Assembly: GCA_034435015.1 (NCBI GenBank)
Contig: DAOTYH010000002.1
Coordinates: 1-28,624, forward strand
Direction: 5' to 3'
From: DAOTYH01 sp034435015
GTDB taxonomy: Bacteria > Chloroflexota > Anaerolineae > Aggregatilineales > UBA3940
DNA: 28,624 bases
The notes under the pieces were generated by a model, which ran no database searches, was not told the origin of the DNA, and was given only the letters and a program-made list of their open reading frames with translations. This document shows positions 15,167 through 23,488 of this stretch, piece by piece; positions within the stretch are counted from its first letter, which is position 1, and the number at the start of each line of letters is the position of its first letter. The position numbers and the translations under genes were made by a program.

Positions 15167-16381
15167 ATGGCGGGGGCATCCACACTGACAGTCACGTTAT
15201 CGCACAACTCGGATGTATTATTTGCATTGCAGGCAGAATGGGAAGAATTACTGGCAAACAGCATTTATACTTCTATCTTCCTAACCTGGGAATGGATGGC
15301 CGCATGGTGGGGAGCTTACGGCCGGGGGAGACAGCTCTGGCTGATGCAGGCCCGCAATGAAGAGGGCCGGCTGGTCGGGCTTGCCCCGCTGATGCTCTGC
15401 CGGCATGTAACGGGGCCGGTTCGCTGGCATGAGCTTATGCTCGTCAGCACTGAGCCGGGTCTGGGCGACCCGGACCACATGGACTTCATCGTCGCCCGCG
15501 GCTGTGAGGAGGCTGTGCTGAAGGCCTTCCGCAGTGAGCTGTGTGCCCGCCGCTCTGAGTGGGACCTTCTGAGCCTGATAGGACTGCGGTGCGAATCCCC
15601 CACACGGGAATACTTCACTGAGCTGGGCGCTGAGTTTGCTGAGGAAGCGGGGGAGGTCTGCCCGTGCTTTCCATTGCCGGCTAGCTGGCACGACTACGAA
15701 TACGAGGTGCTCGACAAGACACGCCGGCATGAGGTCCGGCGCTACGAGAAGCGCCTCGAAAGCGAACTGGGTGAACGGGCACGCTTCCGTCAGGTGGAAG
15801 ACGAAGCTGACCTGAAGCGTATTTTGACCGCCATCTGCGAAGCTAGGAGACGGCACAGCCAAGAAACCGATGCCCCCAACGCCTTTGAGACGCCTGAGGC
15901 GAAAGCCTTCCATTATCAGGCAGGGGAACGCTTCTTAAGGCGCGGCTGGCTGCATGCGACCTATCTAGAGATTGACGGTGTCATCGCGGCTTGGCTGTAC
16001 GGCTTCAAGTACAACGGCGTCGCCTACGGCTATCAGACCGGCTTTGACCCGCAATGGGGGCGCTATGCCCCCGGCCAGTTGATCTTTGCCTACGGCATCC
16101 GCACGGCCATCGAACAGGGTCTGCACAGCTACGATCTCCTGCGCGGCGGCGAAGGATACAAAAAGCACTGGGCCTGCGATCAATGCACTGATACCAACCT
16201 GCATGTGATCGCCAGCGAACGGGCACGAGCTAAGATGGGCCAACTGGCGGCCATGCGTCAGGTGTGGCAGGGCGTCAAGCGGATCATCCCTCCGGCCATC
16301 CGGGCACACATGCGGCGCTCGGCACTGGGGACAAAGCCGCTCTCCCCTGAACGCCTGCAAGACGACAAATTATCTCATTAG
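15167..16381 (+). CDS. FemAB/BioF2-like GNAT acetyltransferase (Acetyltransf_6 type)
   Basis: Protein of 404 aa with the FemAB-like double-GNAT layout. The N-terminal half (about 20-170) holds FLTWEWMAAWWGAYG near 38 and a 'LVGLAPL' strand. The C-terminal half (about 180-340) is the Acetyltransf_6/BioF2-like domain, ending in the diagnostic YDLLRGGEGYKKHW (322-335), which closely matches the D-x-x-R/G-G-E-x-Y-K pattern of this family. Relatives are called CelD-like and are found with polysaccharide or surface-polymer genes; the acceptor here is unknown. A GAGGAAGG site precedes the ATG. The TrmB-family gene follows after 9 nt, so the two are almost certainly one operon. No signal peptide or membrane helix is seen, so it acts in the cytoplasm. 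Confidence 0.85.
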   Translation: MAGASTLTVTLSHNSDVLFALQAEWEELLANSIYTSIFLTWEWMAAWWGAYGRGRQLWLMQARNEEGRLVGLAPLMLCRHVTGPVRWHELMLVSTEPGLGDPDHMDFIVARGCEEAVLKAFRSELCARRSEWDLLSLIGLRCESPTREYFTELGAEFAEEAGEVCPCFPLPASWHDYEYEVLDKTRRHEVRRYEKRLESELGERARFRQVEDEADLKRILTAICEARRRHSQETDAPNAFETPEAKAFHYQAGERFLRRGWLHATYLEIDGVIAAWLYGFKYNGVAYGYQTGFDPQWGRYAPGQLIFAYGIRTAIEQGLHSYDLLRGGEGYKKHWACDQCTDTNLHVIASERARAKMGQLAAMRQVWQGVKRIIPPAIRAHMRRSALGTKPLSPERLQDDKLSH

Positions 16382-16390
16382 AAGGATCAT

Positions 16391-17185
16391 ATGGACCTCG
16401 TGTCAGACCTGATGTCAATGGGTTTCACGGAGTATGAGAGCAAGGTGTATCTGGCGCTCTTGCGCGAGAACCCGGCCACCGGCTACCAGATCAGCAAGGC
16501 GGCTGGCGTGCCGCGCTCCATGGTGTATGAGGCACTGGGACGCCTGAGCGCACGCGGGGCCGTGCTCAGCACGGAGGACAAGCGGGGGACTCTGTACCGT
16601 CCCCTGCCGCCTGATGTCCTGCTCGACCGCTACGAACAGGAATACCGTGATCTGATGGGCGGCCTCCGGTCGGGGCTGATGGCTCTCTATGCCGCGCCGG
16701 AGGAAGGGCGTTTCTGGTCTATCAGCGGGCGCAACGCCGTGATCGCCTATGCGGCTCAGATGATCCAGAGGGCACACAGTGAGGTGCTCCTGACGCTGGC
16801 CGATCCTGAACTTGACGCCCTCCGCGCCGACATTCAATCAGCCTGCCAACGCGGGGTGACCGTCAGCGCCCTGCTGACTGGAGATGGGGAGCTTGACTGC
16901 GGACGCACTGCCCGCCACCCCCGCCCGGAAAGCGAGATACAGGGTTTAACAGAAGTGCTGGTGATCGTGACAGACAAGCGGGAGGCCCTGATCGCCAACA
17001 CAGGCCCCGACATGACCGCTACCGTCACCAGCAACCGTAATCTGGTGCTGATCGCCCGCCAGTTTGTGTGGATGGAGCTGTTCGCCCAACGTGTATGTGC
17101 CCGCTTAGGCGACGATCTGCTGGCTCAGCTCGACTCGGACGAAAGCTGGGTTCTGGAAGGAGCTGTCAGCCGGCCAGAGGAGTAG
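16391..17185 (+). CDS. TrmB-family transcriptional regulator
   Basis: Regulator of 264 aa. Residues about 8-72 are the TrmB winged helix: MGFTEYESKVYLALL, then ATGYQISKAAGVPRSMVYEAL and the wing LSTEDKRGTLYRP. A short coiled stretch (about 75-105) leads to a C-terminal domain (about 110-250), which in TrmB proteins has a phospholipase-D-like fold and binds a sugar or other effector. TrmB regulators are most common in archaea but also occur in Chloroflexota. A GAAGGA site lies 4 nt before the ATG at 16391. It may regulate its own operon with the acetyltransferase; the effector is unknown. Confidence 0.88.
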   Translation: MDLVSDLMSMGFTEYESKVYLALLRENPATGYQISKAAGVPRSMVYEALGRLSARGAVLSTEDKRGTLYRPLPPDVLLDRYEQEYRDLMGGLRSGLMALYAAPEEGRFWSISGRNAVIAYAAQMIQRAHSEVLLTLADPELDALRADIQSACQRGVTVSALLTGDGELDCGRTARHPRPESEIQGLTEVLVIVTDKREALIANTGPDMTATVTSNRNLVLIARQFVWMELFAQRVCARLGDDLLAQLDSDESWVLEGAVSRPEE

Positions 17186-17198
17186 CCTTCTCCGTCCT

Positions 17199-17213
17199 CT
17201 GCCGTCCCGGCAG
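17199..17213. terminator. Small hairpin between convergent genes
   Basis: CTGCCG-TCC-CGGCAG forms a 6-bp stem with a 3-nt loop in the 37-bp gap between the convergent ends of the TrmB-family gene and fmt. No T run follows on either strand, so a terminator role is only suggested by position. Confidence 0.3.
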
Positions 17214-17222
17214 GCAAACAGC

Positions 17223-18158
17223 TCAGCCGAGCCTCTGCCCCACTACCTCACGATGCCCTGCCAAAAATGCCTGCGCGGACATCCGTTTTTTGCCGGCAGG
17301 CTGGACTTCACCCAGCAGGTAAAGCCCTGCGCCGGTCTGGACGGCCAGCGCCCCGGCATGTTGGATCAGCGTACCGGGCAGGGCGTTGCCTGTCTCATCC
17401 GGCCTAGGCAACCCGCTGATCACCTTGAACACCTCCCCCTTCAGATAGGTGAACGTCCCCGGCCAAGGGGTATAGGCGCGTACCTGCCGATCAATCTCCA
17501 CCGACGGCTGTGACCAGTCAATCAGGCCGTCCTCCTTCTTCAGCGAGGGAGCCAGCGTCACCCCTTCCTCCGGCTGGGACTGGGGCGTGATCGCGCCGGC
17601 CAGATAGGCCAGCAGGACATCCGGCAGTATCTGAGCGCCAAGCGCCGCCAGCCGGTCATGCAGGCTGGCTCCCGTCTCATCCGGCGCGATGGGGATAGCC
17701 CGTTGGGCAAGGATAGGGCCGGTGTCAAGCCCCTGATCAACCTTCATGATCGTGATACCGGTCTCCGTGTCCCCAGCGCGGATGGCATACTGGATGGGTG
17801 CCGCCCCCCGCCAGCGCGGAAGCAGAGAGGCGTGGACGTTGACACAGCCAAAGGGGGCGGCTTCCAGCACCGGCTGGCGCAGAATCTGGCCAAAGGCGGC
17901 CACGACCATCACGTCAGGCCGCCAGCCGCGCAGATGCTCGACTGCCGCCGGGTCGCGGAGTGTTTCAGGCTGAAAGACAGGCAAACCCAGCCGCTCCGCC
18001 TGACGCCTGACCGCAGACGGTTGTATCTGCTGGCCGCGTCCGGCGGGGCGGTCGGGCTGAGTCACCACGCCAACCACCTCAAAGGCCGGATGCTCAGCCA
18101 GCGCCAACAGGCTGGGAACAGCGAAATCCGGTGTGCCGAGAAATACCACACGGGCCAT
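17223..18158 (-). CDS. fmt: Methionyl-tRNA formyltransferase
   Basis: Enzyme of 311 aa that formylates initiator Met-tRNA with 10-formyl-tetrahydrofolate. The N-terminal Rossmann domain begins MARVVFLGTPDFAVPSLLAL. The catalytic triad is N107 and H109 in NVHASLLPRWRGAAPIQ and D145 in DQGLDTG. The formyl-donor loop GRGQ (40-43) and the C-terminal OB-like domain (about 210-311) are present, and the length is that of the family. AGGAGG sits 4-5 nt before the ATG at 18158; the frame is open further upstream to 18293, but that stretch has no ribosome-binding site and overlaps the divergent gene. The usual partner def is not in the window. It is convergent with the TrmB-family gene and divergent from the GNAT gene. 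Confidence 0.97.
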   Translation of the reverse strand: MARVVFLGTPDFAVPSLLALAEHPAFEVVGVVTQPDRPAGRGQQIQPSAVRRQAERLGLPVFQPETLRDPAAVEHLRGWRPDVMVVAAFGQILRQPVLEAAPFGCVNVHASLLPRWRGAAPIQYAIRAGDTETGITIMKVDQGLDTGPILAQRAIPIAPDETGASLHDRLAALGAQILPDVLLAYLAGAITPQSQPEEGVTLAPSLKKEDGLIDWSQPSVEIDRQVRAYTPWPGTFTYLKGEVFKVISGLPRPDETGNALPGTLIQHAGALAVQTGAGLYLLGEVQPAGKKRMSAQAFLAGHREVVGQRLG

Positions 18159-18173
18159 GCCGCCTCCTGAAAA

Positions 18174-18202
18174 TTGACGTAACCGGATACAGGTCGTATA
18201 GT
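18174..18202 (+). promoter_or_regulatory. Promoter of the GNAT / MenC-type operon
   Basis: TTGACG (18174-18179) and TATAGT (18197-18202) are separated by 17 bp. Transcription would start near 18209, giving a leader of about 40 nt with GAGGGG at 18238-18243 as the ribosome-binding site. Confidence 0.7.
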
Positions 18203-18249
18203 AGCACCGGCAGGCAGGAAGGAGCAACACATCACACGAGGGGTCAGCG

Positions 18250-19158
18250 ATGACATCAGATACGACTGCCTTTACCATCCGAGCCTTATCCACTCATGAT
18301 GAACTGCGTGCCTGTGAGCGTGTTCAGCGCCTGACATGGAACATGATTGACAGCGACATCGTGCCAATGCACCTGCTGGTTGCATTTGTCCTCCATGGCG
18401 GGATCGTGCTGGGCGCGGACAAAGACGGTGAGATCGTCGGCTTCTTGTTCGGTTATCCGGGCATGCTGTCGCCCGACGATGAGCGCACCGGCTGGATGGG
18501 CACGCCGTTCTTCCATGCTTCGCAGATGCTGGGCGTCCTGCCGGAATACCAGAACAGCGGGATCGGCTTCGAGTTGAAGAAACGCCAACGCGAAGCCGCC
18601 CTAGAGCAGGGGTTCAGGCTGGCAACATGGACCTTTGACCCCCTGCTCAGCCGCAACGCCCACTTTAACATCACCCGTCTGGGGGGAGTGTGCCGCCACT
18701 ACATCCGTGACATCTACGGCGAACTGCCGGGGCTGAACGCCGGTCTGCCCACCGACCGCTTCGAGGTGGAATGGTGGATCGCCAGCCAGCGGGTCAGGCG
18801 ATGCATCGAGAAGCCGATCAGCCTGCCGCCGCAGGCATGGCGCATGGCTGGGGCTGTGCCCGCCTATCCAACCAGCCGCCGCGAGGATGGTCTGCGTGTT
18901 CCCGCCGACCGATTCGATCTCTCCGGCGGGCCGCGCCTGATGGCCGAGATACCCGGTGACTTCCCAGCCCTGAAAGCCGCCGACATGGGTCTGGCGCAGG
19001 CATGGCGGATGCACCTGCGCGAGGTGATGGAAGCGGCCTTCCAGCAAGGGTACACGGCGGCGTGGTTCGCCTCCGGTGCAGAGGAAGGGGAACGGCGCAG
19101 TTTCTACATCCTTGAGCTGGACATGGACATCTCCAAGCTGGCAACAGGTGAAGCATGA
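18250..19158 (+). CDS. GNAT-superfamily acyltransferase (COG3375-like)
   Basis: Cytoplasmic protein of 302 aa. The first half is a GNAT fold: GFLFGYPG near 64-71, then the acyl-CoA motif VLPEYQNSGIGFELKKRQRE (96-115) and LATWTFDPLLSRNAHFNI. The second half (about 170-300), with EVEWW and FPALK and ending ILELD, is specific to the COG3375-like group. The next gene overlaps by 4 bp (ATGA) and is a MenC/NSAR-type enzyme. Such pairs have been described in N-succinyl amino acid racemase loci, where the GNAT protein N-succinylates D-amino acids; that role is a reasonable hypothesis here, not a proven one. The third enzyme of that pathway, an N-succinyl-L-amino-acid hydrolase (M20), is not in the window. 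Confidence 0.82.
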   Translation: MTSDTTAFTIRALSTHDELRACERVQRLTWNMIDSDIVPMHLLVAFVLHGGIVLGADKDGEIVGFLFGYPGMLSPDDERTGWMGTPFFHASQMLGVLPEYQNSGIGFELKKRQREAALEQGFRLATWTFDPLLSRNAHFNITRLGGVCRHYIRDIYGELPGLNAGLPTDRFEVEWWIASQRVRRCIEKPISLPPQAWRMAGAVPAYPTSRREDGLRVPADRFDLSGGPRLMAEIPGDFPALKAADMGLAQAWRMHLREVMEAAFQQGYTAAWFASGAEEGERRSFYILELDMDISKLATGEA

Positions 19159-20258
19159 AAATCGAACGCATTGAGCAGTATGTGGTTCAGATGCAGTTGA
19201 AGCATCATTTTGAGACCAGCTTCGCCCGCGAGCACACGGTAGACAAGATCATCCTCGCCGTCTATGCCGACGGGCTGACAGGCTGGGGCGAGTCACCGGT
19301 GGACAGCCACCCCTACTACTCGCCTGACACGGTCGAGACGTGCTGGCACATCCAGCGTGACTACCTGATCCCGTTGTTGCTGGGGCGGGAGGTCGCCCAT
19401 GCCGCTGACCTGCCGGCGCTGTTCGCACGGGTGCGCGGGCATCCGATGGCCAAGGCCGGTCTGGAGGCGGCCCTGTGGGATTTGGAAGCTCAACAAGCCG
19501 GCCTGTCGCTTGCCGCCTTGTTGGGCGGGACGCGCAAGCGCATCGAGAGCGGCGTCAGCATTGGGATACAGGATTCAGTGGAGGAACTGCTGGAGCAGAT
19601 CGAAGGCTATCTGGCTGAGGGCTATCGGCGTATCAAGATCAAGATCAAGCCGGGCTGGGATGCCGATGCAGTCCGTGCGGTACGTGAGCGCTTCCCAAAT
19701 GTGCCGTTGATGGCTGACGCCAACTCGGCCTACACGCTGGATCACGCGCCAATGCTCCGCTCGCTGGACGAGTTCAACCTGCTGATGATTGAACAGCCGC
19801 TGGCCTACGACGACATCCTCGACCACGCGGCCCTCCAGCGTCAGCTCAAGACGCCCGTCTGTCTGGATGAGAGCATCACCACGCCGGGCCGTGCGCGTGA
19901 GGCCCTGCATCTGGGAAGTTGCCGGGTCATCAACATCAAGCCGGCGCGGGTAGGCGGCATGACCAACGCCCGTCAGATTCACGATCTGTGTCAGCAGGCG
20001 GGCGTGCCGGTGTGGTGCGGCGGTCTGCTGGAGTCAGGCGTCGGGCGGGCGGCCAATGCGGCGGTTGCCTCACTCCCCAACTTCACTTTGCCGGGGGATA
20101 TTTCAGCCTCTGACCGCTACTGGCATGAGGACATCGTCGAGCCGCCCTTTACGCTCAACCCGGACGGCACGCTGGATGTGCCGCGCGGGCCGGGTCTGGG
20201 AGTCGAGGTGCGGCGCGACCGTCTGGAGAAGGTCACCCTGCGAAAAGCGGTCTACTAG
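19155..20258 (+). CDS. menC: o-Succinylbenzoate synthase / N-acylamino acid racemase (enolase superfamily)
   Basis: Enolase-superfamily enzyme of 367 aa with all catalytic residues of the MenC type II/NSAR group. K163 lies in KIKIKPGWD and K262 in INIKPARVGG. The metal ligands are D188 (MADANSAYT), E213 (MIEQPLAYDD) and D238 (VCLDES). The capping domain occupies about 1-125 and the (beta/alpha) barrel 130-350. These enzymes dehydrate SHCHC to o-succinylbenzoate in menaquinone synthesis, racemise N-succinyl amino acids, or do both. No other men genes are in view, and the translationally coupled GNAT gene favours amino-acid racemisation; the sequence alone does not decide. The symbol menC marks the family only. 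The gene ends 4 bp before the convergent DUF3048 gene. Confidence 0.92.
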   Translation: MKIERIEQYVVQMQLKHHFETSFAREHTVDKIILAVYADGLTGWGESPVDSHPYYSPDTVETCWHIQRDYLIPLLLGREVAHAADLPALFARVRGHPMAKAGLEAALWDLEAQQAGLSLAALLGGTRKRIESGVSIGIQDSVEELLEQIEGYLAEGYRRIKIKIKPGWDADAVRAVRERFPNVPLMADANSAYTLDHAPMLRSLDEFNLLMIEQPLAYDDILDHAALQRQLKTPVCLDESITTPGRAREALHLGSCRVINIKPARVGGMTNARQIHDLCQQAGVPVWCGGLLESGVGRAANAAVASLPNFTLPGDISASDRYWHEDIVEPPFTLNPDGTLDVPRGPGLGVEVRRDRLEKVTLRKAVY

Positions 20259-20262
20259 GCGT

Positions 20263-21462
20263 TCACGGCTCTACGATCAGTTGTTCGAAGCCGGCGCGGA
20301 TAATCTGAAAGAAGGTGCGCCCCGGCCTGAGCAGGAGCGGATTGCCGTTCATGTCTGTCAAGGCGAATTGGTCCTGCGGGCCTTGCCGATGCCAGCGCCC
20401 TTCAAACGCCTGCCCGTCGCGCAGGAGCGTGGCGGGGCCTTCTCCCTGCAACTCAATGTAGAGCGATTTCTCCGTCCCGAAGTACTTCTCAGGGAACAGG
20501 TCCACCTCTTCGTGGTAGGCGCTGATCACGATCACGTTCTCAAAGGCGATCTGCTGGCCGGTCAATGCGTCCGTGTGGGGGACGCCGTCTGACCAGCGCA
20601 GGTAAGCGCCGGAGAGGGGGTCGTACCGCCACAGCACGCTCTCACGGGAATACTCCAGACGGGCGGCTCCAGCCGGGGCGCCGCCGTCAGGGGGGACCTC
20701 ACAGAAGGCAAGGCCAGGCGTGCTGAAGCGCGGCTCACTGCGGACATTGTGCTCATCAGCCCACTGCCATAGGATGTCCGAGCTGGTGAACAAGGTGTGC
20801 TCAAACGGCAGGTCAGGGCGCGGGAAGCGCACGAAGTACGGCTCGCCATACCCAAACTGCGGCGAGATGACATTGTAAGGGTACAGCGGCGACTCGCGCA
20901 CTGAGTCAATCACACCTAGACTGCCGCCAGAGAAGACCAGCAGGGCATCATAAGCCGGCGCAAGCTGAAGATCGATCAGGCGCACACTGCGCACCGAGCC
21001 GATATGCGGCGCACCCTGACTGTAGAACAGCGCTGTGAAGCGCGTCCAGCCGCCCTCAGCGTAATGTTCAAAGATCAGGTCGGCGTAGCTGATGCCGCTC
21101 TGCGGCCGGACAACAGGCGGCGCATTGGAGATTTTGATCAGCAGGGGGCGGCGGTGCAATACCGCCGGATCAGAGACGGGCAGGCCGGTCAACGGATTGA
21201 CATCCTCCGGGTAGGCCTCCGGGCCAATGACGGGCGGCGGAGCGGGGGTCGCCGTAGGGCGGGGAGTGGGCGTGCCGGTCGGAGTCGGCGCAGGAGCAGG
21301 TGTGTCAGTTGGCGTAGAGGTCGGCGGGAGGGGGGTCGGGGTGTCCGGCTCTTGCGCAGATGCCGGCTGGCAGGCGGCAAGGAACAGCCCTGCTGACAGC
21401 AGGACGGCAATGATCAAGAGTACCGGCGGGGTCGCCGGGCGCGGACCGGACAGGGCAGGCAT
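20263..21462 (-). CDS. DUF3048 lipoprotein with Pro/Thr-rich linker
   Basis: Predicted surface lipoprotein of 399 aa. A signal peptide ends in the lipobox LAAC with C31. Residues about 38-80 are a Pro/Thr-rich spacer (PTPT- and TPAP-type). The DUF3048 region then begins with NPLTGLPV near 89 and contains RPLLIKISNAPPVVRPQSGI, ADLIFEHYAEGG and GSVRSVR, motifs typical of YerB-like proteins, followed by a C-terminal domain (about 260-395) with DGVPHTD and ENVIVI. The function of DUF3048 is not established. GGGAG lies 7 nt upstream of the ATG, and a TATAAT at 21490-21495 may be its -10. It is convergent with the MenC-type gene. Confidence 0.9.
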   Translation of the reverse strand: MPALSGPRPATPPVLLIIAVLLSAGLFLAACQPASAQEPDTPTPLPPTSTPTDTPAPAPTPTGTPTPRPTATPAPPPVIGPEAYPEDVNPLTGLPVSDPAVLHRRPLLIKISNAPPVVRPQSGISYADLIFEHYAEGGWTRFTALFYSQGAPHIGSVRSVRLIDLQLAPAYDALLVFSGGSLGVIDSVRESPLYPYNVISPQFGYGEPYFVRFPRPDLPFEHTLFTSSDILWQWADEHNVRSEPRFSTPGLAFCEVPPDGGAPAGAARLEYSRESVLWRYDPLSGAYLRWSDGVPHTDALTGQQIAFENVIVISAYHEEVDLFPEKYFGTEKSLYIELQGEGPATLLRDGQAFEGRWHRQGPQDQFALTDMNGNPLLLRPGRTFFQIIRAGFEQLIVEP

Positions 21463-21489
21463 ATTCTACTCCCAAAACAAGATGACCAG

Positions 21490-21495
21490 ATTATA
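21490..21495 (-). promoter_or_regulatory. Candidate -10 element for the DUF3048 gene
   Basis: A perfect TATAAT on the minus strand lies 28 nt upstream of the ATG. No convincing -35 hexamer is seen, so this is tentative. Confidence 0.35.
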
Positions 21496-21541
21496 TCTCA
21501 TCCGTCTGGCCGTGCGGCGAATCGCCGGAACGAGCGAGGGG

Positions 21542-22018
21542 TCATCTCAGGCGGCGTGCCATACGCCGCAGGACAGTCCGGTAGCCCAGGCGCCGGTAAA
21601 ACGCAATTGCCCCCCGGTTGAATGCCCACACATTCAAGAAGACTTCCTCTGCGCCCTGCTCACGCGCCCACTCATGGACGCCTTCCATCAGGGCACGCCC
21701 TATGCCGCGGCGCCGGCAGGCCGCGCTGACCGAGAGCACATCCACGACGGCACAACGGCGGCAGACCAGCAGAGGACCTTCGATCTCATGGAGATAAGCC
21801 AGTACCGCCCCGACGATCGCGCCGTCCTGCTCGGCCACCAGCAGGGCGGCTCTTTCGTCAGCCAGCATATCTGAGACGGCCTCGCGCGTGCGGATAGGCC
21901 TGTCGGGCTGACGGAATATGGCCGGCAGGGCGGCGATGTGCAGATTGTCGCATTCGGAGAACACAGCACATATGCCGTCTGCGTCATGGGGGACAGCCCG
22001 GCGTATGCAGAACGTCAC
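21542..22018 (-). CDS. GNAT family N-acetyltransferase (RimI-like)
   Basis: Compact GNAT enzyme of 158 aa covering a single acetyltransferase fold. It starts ITFCIRRA-like (MTFCIRRAVPHDADGICAVF), with the acetyl-CoA pyrophosphate-binding motif SAACRRRGIGRAL at 98-110 (R/Q-x-x-G-x-G/A) and the C-terminal NxxAIAFYRRLGYR segment at about 133-146, both diagnostic for the superfamily. The acceptor substrate, whether protein or small molecule, is not predictable. The start is the GTG at 22018, preceded by GGAGGGG. It is separated from the MFS gene by 20 nt on the same strand, so the two may be cotranscribed. Confidence 0.88.
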   Translation of the reverse strand: MTFCIRRAVPHDADGICAVFSECDNLHIAALPAIFRQPDRPIRTREAVSDMLADERAALLVAEQDGAIVGAVLAYLHEIEGPLLVCRRCAVVDVLSVSAACRRRGIGRALMEGVHEWAREQGAEEVFLNVWAFNRGAIAFYRRLGYRTVLRRMARRLR

Positions 22019-22038
22019 GCCTCATCCCCTCCATCATC

Positions 22039-23307
22039 TTACTGCCCCGCCTGACCGGTTGACGGCTGTGGGGCCGGAATCCACACCACGAACAACATAA
22101 CCGCCAGCAGAGCCAGCACCGCCCCAAAGAGGAAAGGTGCGCTTGCGCCGAAGCCCTGCCATGCGCCCGCCCCCTGCCACAACAGCCCGGCGATCAGGCT
22201 GGCAGGCAGGGCGGCAACTCCAATGGCCGCGTTGTAAACGCCATAGGCCGTCCCGCGTTTTTCCGACGGCACGATGTCAGCCACAAAGGCTCTGGCCGTC
22301 CCTTCGGCGGCGCCGTAGTAAACGCCATACAGCGCATACAGCACCCACACCTGCCAGCCGGCGTTCACTGCCGCAAAGCCCAGATACAACAGGCCGTACA
22401 CCAGCCACCCGCCGATGATCAGCCGCCGCCGGCCCACCCGGTCAGAGAGCGCCCCCGCCGGGCCGGATACCAGCGCATAGATCAGGTTAAAGGTCGCCAG
22501 CATCCCCAGCACACCTAACACACTCAGGCCGCGCTCCTGCGCCCGCAGGATGAGGAAGGCATCAGCGGAATTGCCCAGCGTGAACAACACAACCACCACC
22601 AGAAAGCGGCGGAAGCGCACATCGAACCCCCGCAGGGTCAGGCGGGGGGCTTCCCTCTTTTCTCTGGCCGGCACGTCTCTGACGCCGACAGCCAGCGTCA
22701 GCACAGCCAGCACCGCCGGGATGATGCTGATCAACACGATGCGCTGGAAAGTGGAACGCTCCAGCGTCATTGAGCCGGCCTGTGCGGCCCATACCACGGC
22801 CAGCGCCACCAGCAATCCGATCATCGCGCCCGCCGTATCACCGGCACGGTGCAGTCCAAAGGCCAGCCCGCGTTGGTGTTCGTCAGTGCTGTCAGCCACC
22901 AGCGCATCGCGCGGGCCGGTACGAATCCCCTTGCCCAGCCGGTCAGCGAAACGCACGCCCAGCACCCAGCCCCATGAAGCGGCAAAATACAGAAAGGGCT
23001 TGGAGACGGTTGAGATGCCATACCCCAGCACCGTCAACCACTTGCGCTTGCCTAACAGGTCAGAAAACCAGCCGGAAAAGACCTTCAGCAAGCTGGCGGT
23101 CGTCTCGGCGATGCCCTCAATCAGCCCGATCAGGCCGGTGCGCACGCCCAGCACATTGGCGAGGAAGAGGGGAAGCAGGTTGACGATCATCTCCGTGGAA
23201 ATGTCGGTCAGGAAACTGGCGGCAGACAGCACCCACACATTGCGCGGCAGAGTCCTCAGCCCGCGCGGGGCTTCGGTTGCGGATGCCGCATCCGACAGGG
23301 AGGTCAT
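22039..23307 (-). CDS. MFS transporter
   Basis: Integral membrane protein of 422 aa with about twelve hydrophobic helices in two halves. The MFS loop signatures are present: GWFSDLLGKRKW between helices 2 and 3 and GALSDRVGRRRL in the second half. The stretch RFADRLGKGIRTGPRDAL (about 119-136) is a conserved cytoplasmic segment that I associate with a bacterial subgroup of uncharacterised, often drug- or metabolite-export-type MFS proteins. No substrate can be assigned. The ATG at 23307 has AAGGAGAG about 7 nt upstream, and a promoter-like sequence lies at 23339-23367. The small GNAT gene follows closely. An antibiotic- or sugar-related role would be speculation. Confidence 0.9.
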   Translation of the reverse strand: MTSLSDAASATEAPRGLRTLPRNVWVLSAASFLTDISTEMIVNLLPLFLANVLGVRTGLIGLIEGIAETTASLLKVFSGWFSDLLGKRKWLTVLGYGISTVSKPFLYFAASWGWVLGVRFADRLGKGIRTGPRDALVADSTDEHQRGLAFGLHRAGDTAGAMIGLLVALAVVWAAQAGSMTLERSTFQRIVLISIIPAVLAVLTLAVGVRDVPAREKREAPRLTLRGFDVRFRRFLVVVVLFTLGNSADAFLILRAQERGLSVLGVLGMLATFNLIYALVSGPAGALSDRVGRRRLIIGGWLVYGLLYLGFAAVNAGWQVWVLYALYGVYYGAAEGTARAFVADIVPSEKRGTAYGVYNAAIGVAALPASLIAGLLWQGAGAWQGFGASAPFLFGAVLALLAVMLFVVWIPAPQPSTGQAGQ

Positions 23308-23338
23308 AAGCTTCTCTCCTTAGGCAGGATACGGCAGT

Positions 23339-23367
23339 AGTATAAGACCGTCGGCACAGAAGGCCAA
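23339..23367 (-). promoter_or_regulatory. Candidate promoter of the MFS/GNAT unit
   Basis: On the minus strand, TTGGCC (23362-23367) and TATACT (23339-23344) are separated by 17 bp; the -10 lies 32-37 bp upstream of the ATG at 23307. The -35 matches only four of six consensus bases. Confidence 0.5.
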
Positions 23368-23415
23368 AAAGCCAGATAACACAGAGGCAGACGACAGGCG
23401 GGGCGAAAGCCCCCT

Positions 23416-23460
23416 CAAAAATCAGGAGCCGACCGGCGTATCATGCATCGGTCGGCTCCT
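23416..23460 (-). terminator. Intrinsic terminator of the sortase gene
   Basis: A perfect 12-bp stem pairs AGGAGCCGACCG (positions 23424-23435) with CGGTCGGCTCCT (23449-23460), with a 13-nt loop. On the minus strand five T follow at 23416-23420. It lies about 28 nt past the sortase stop codon. Confidence 0.8.
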
Positions 23461-23488
23461 TCCGCCCCCCATAAGCGCCCGAAGCATA

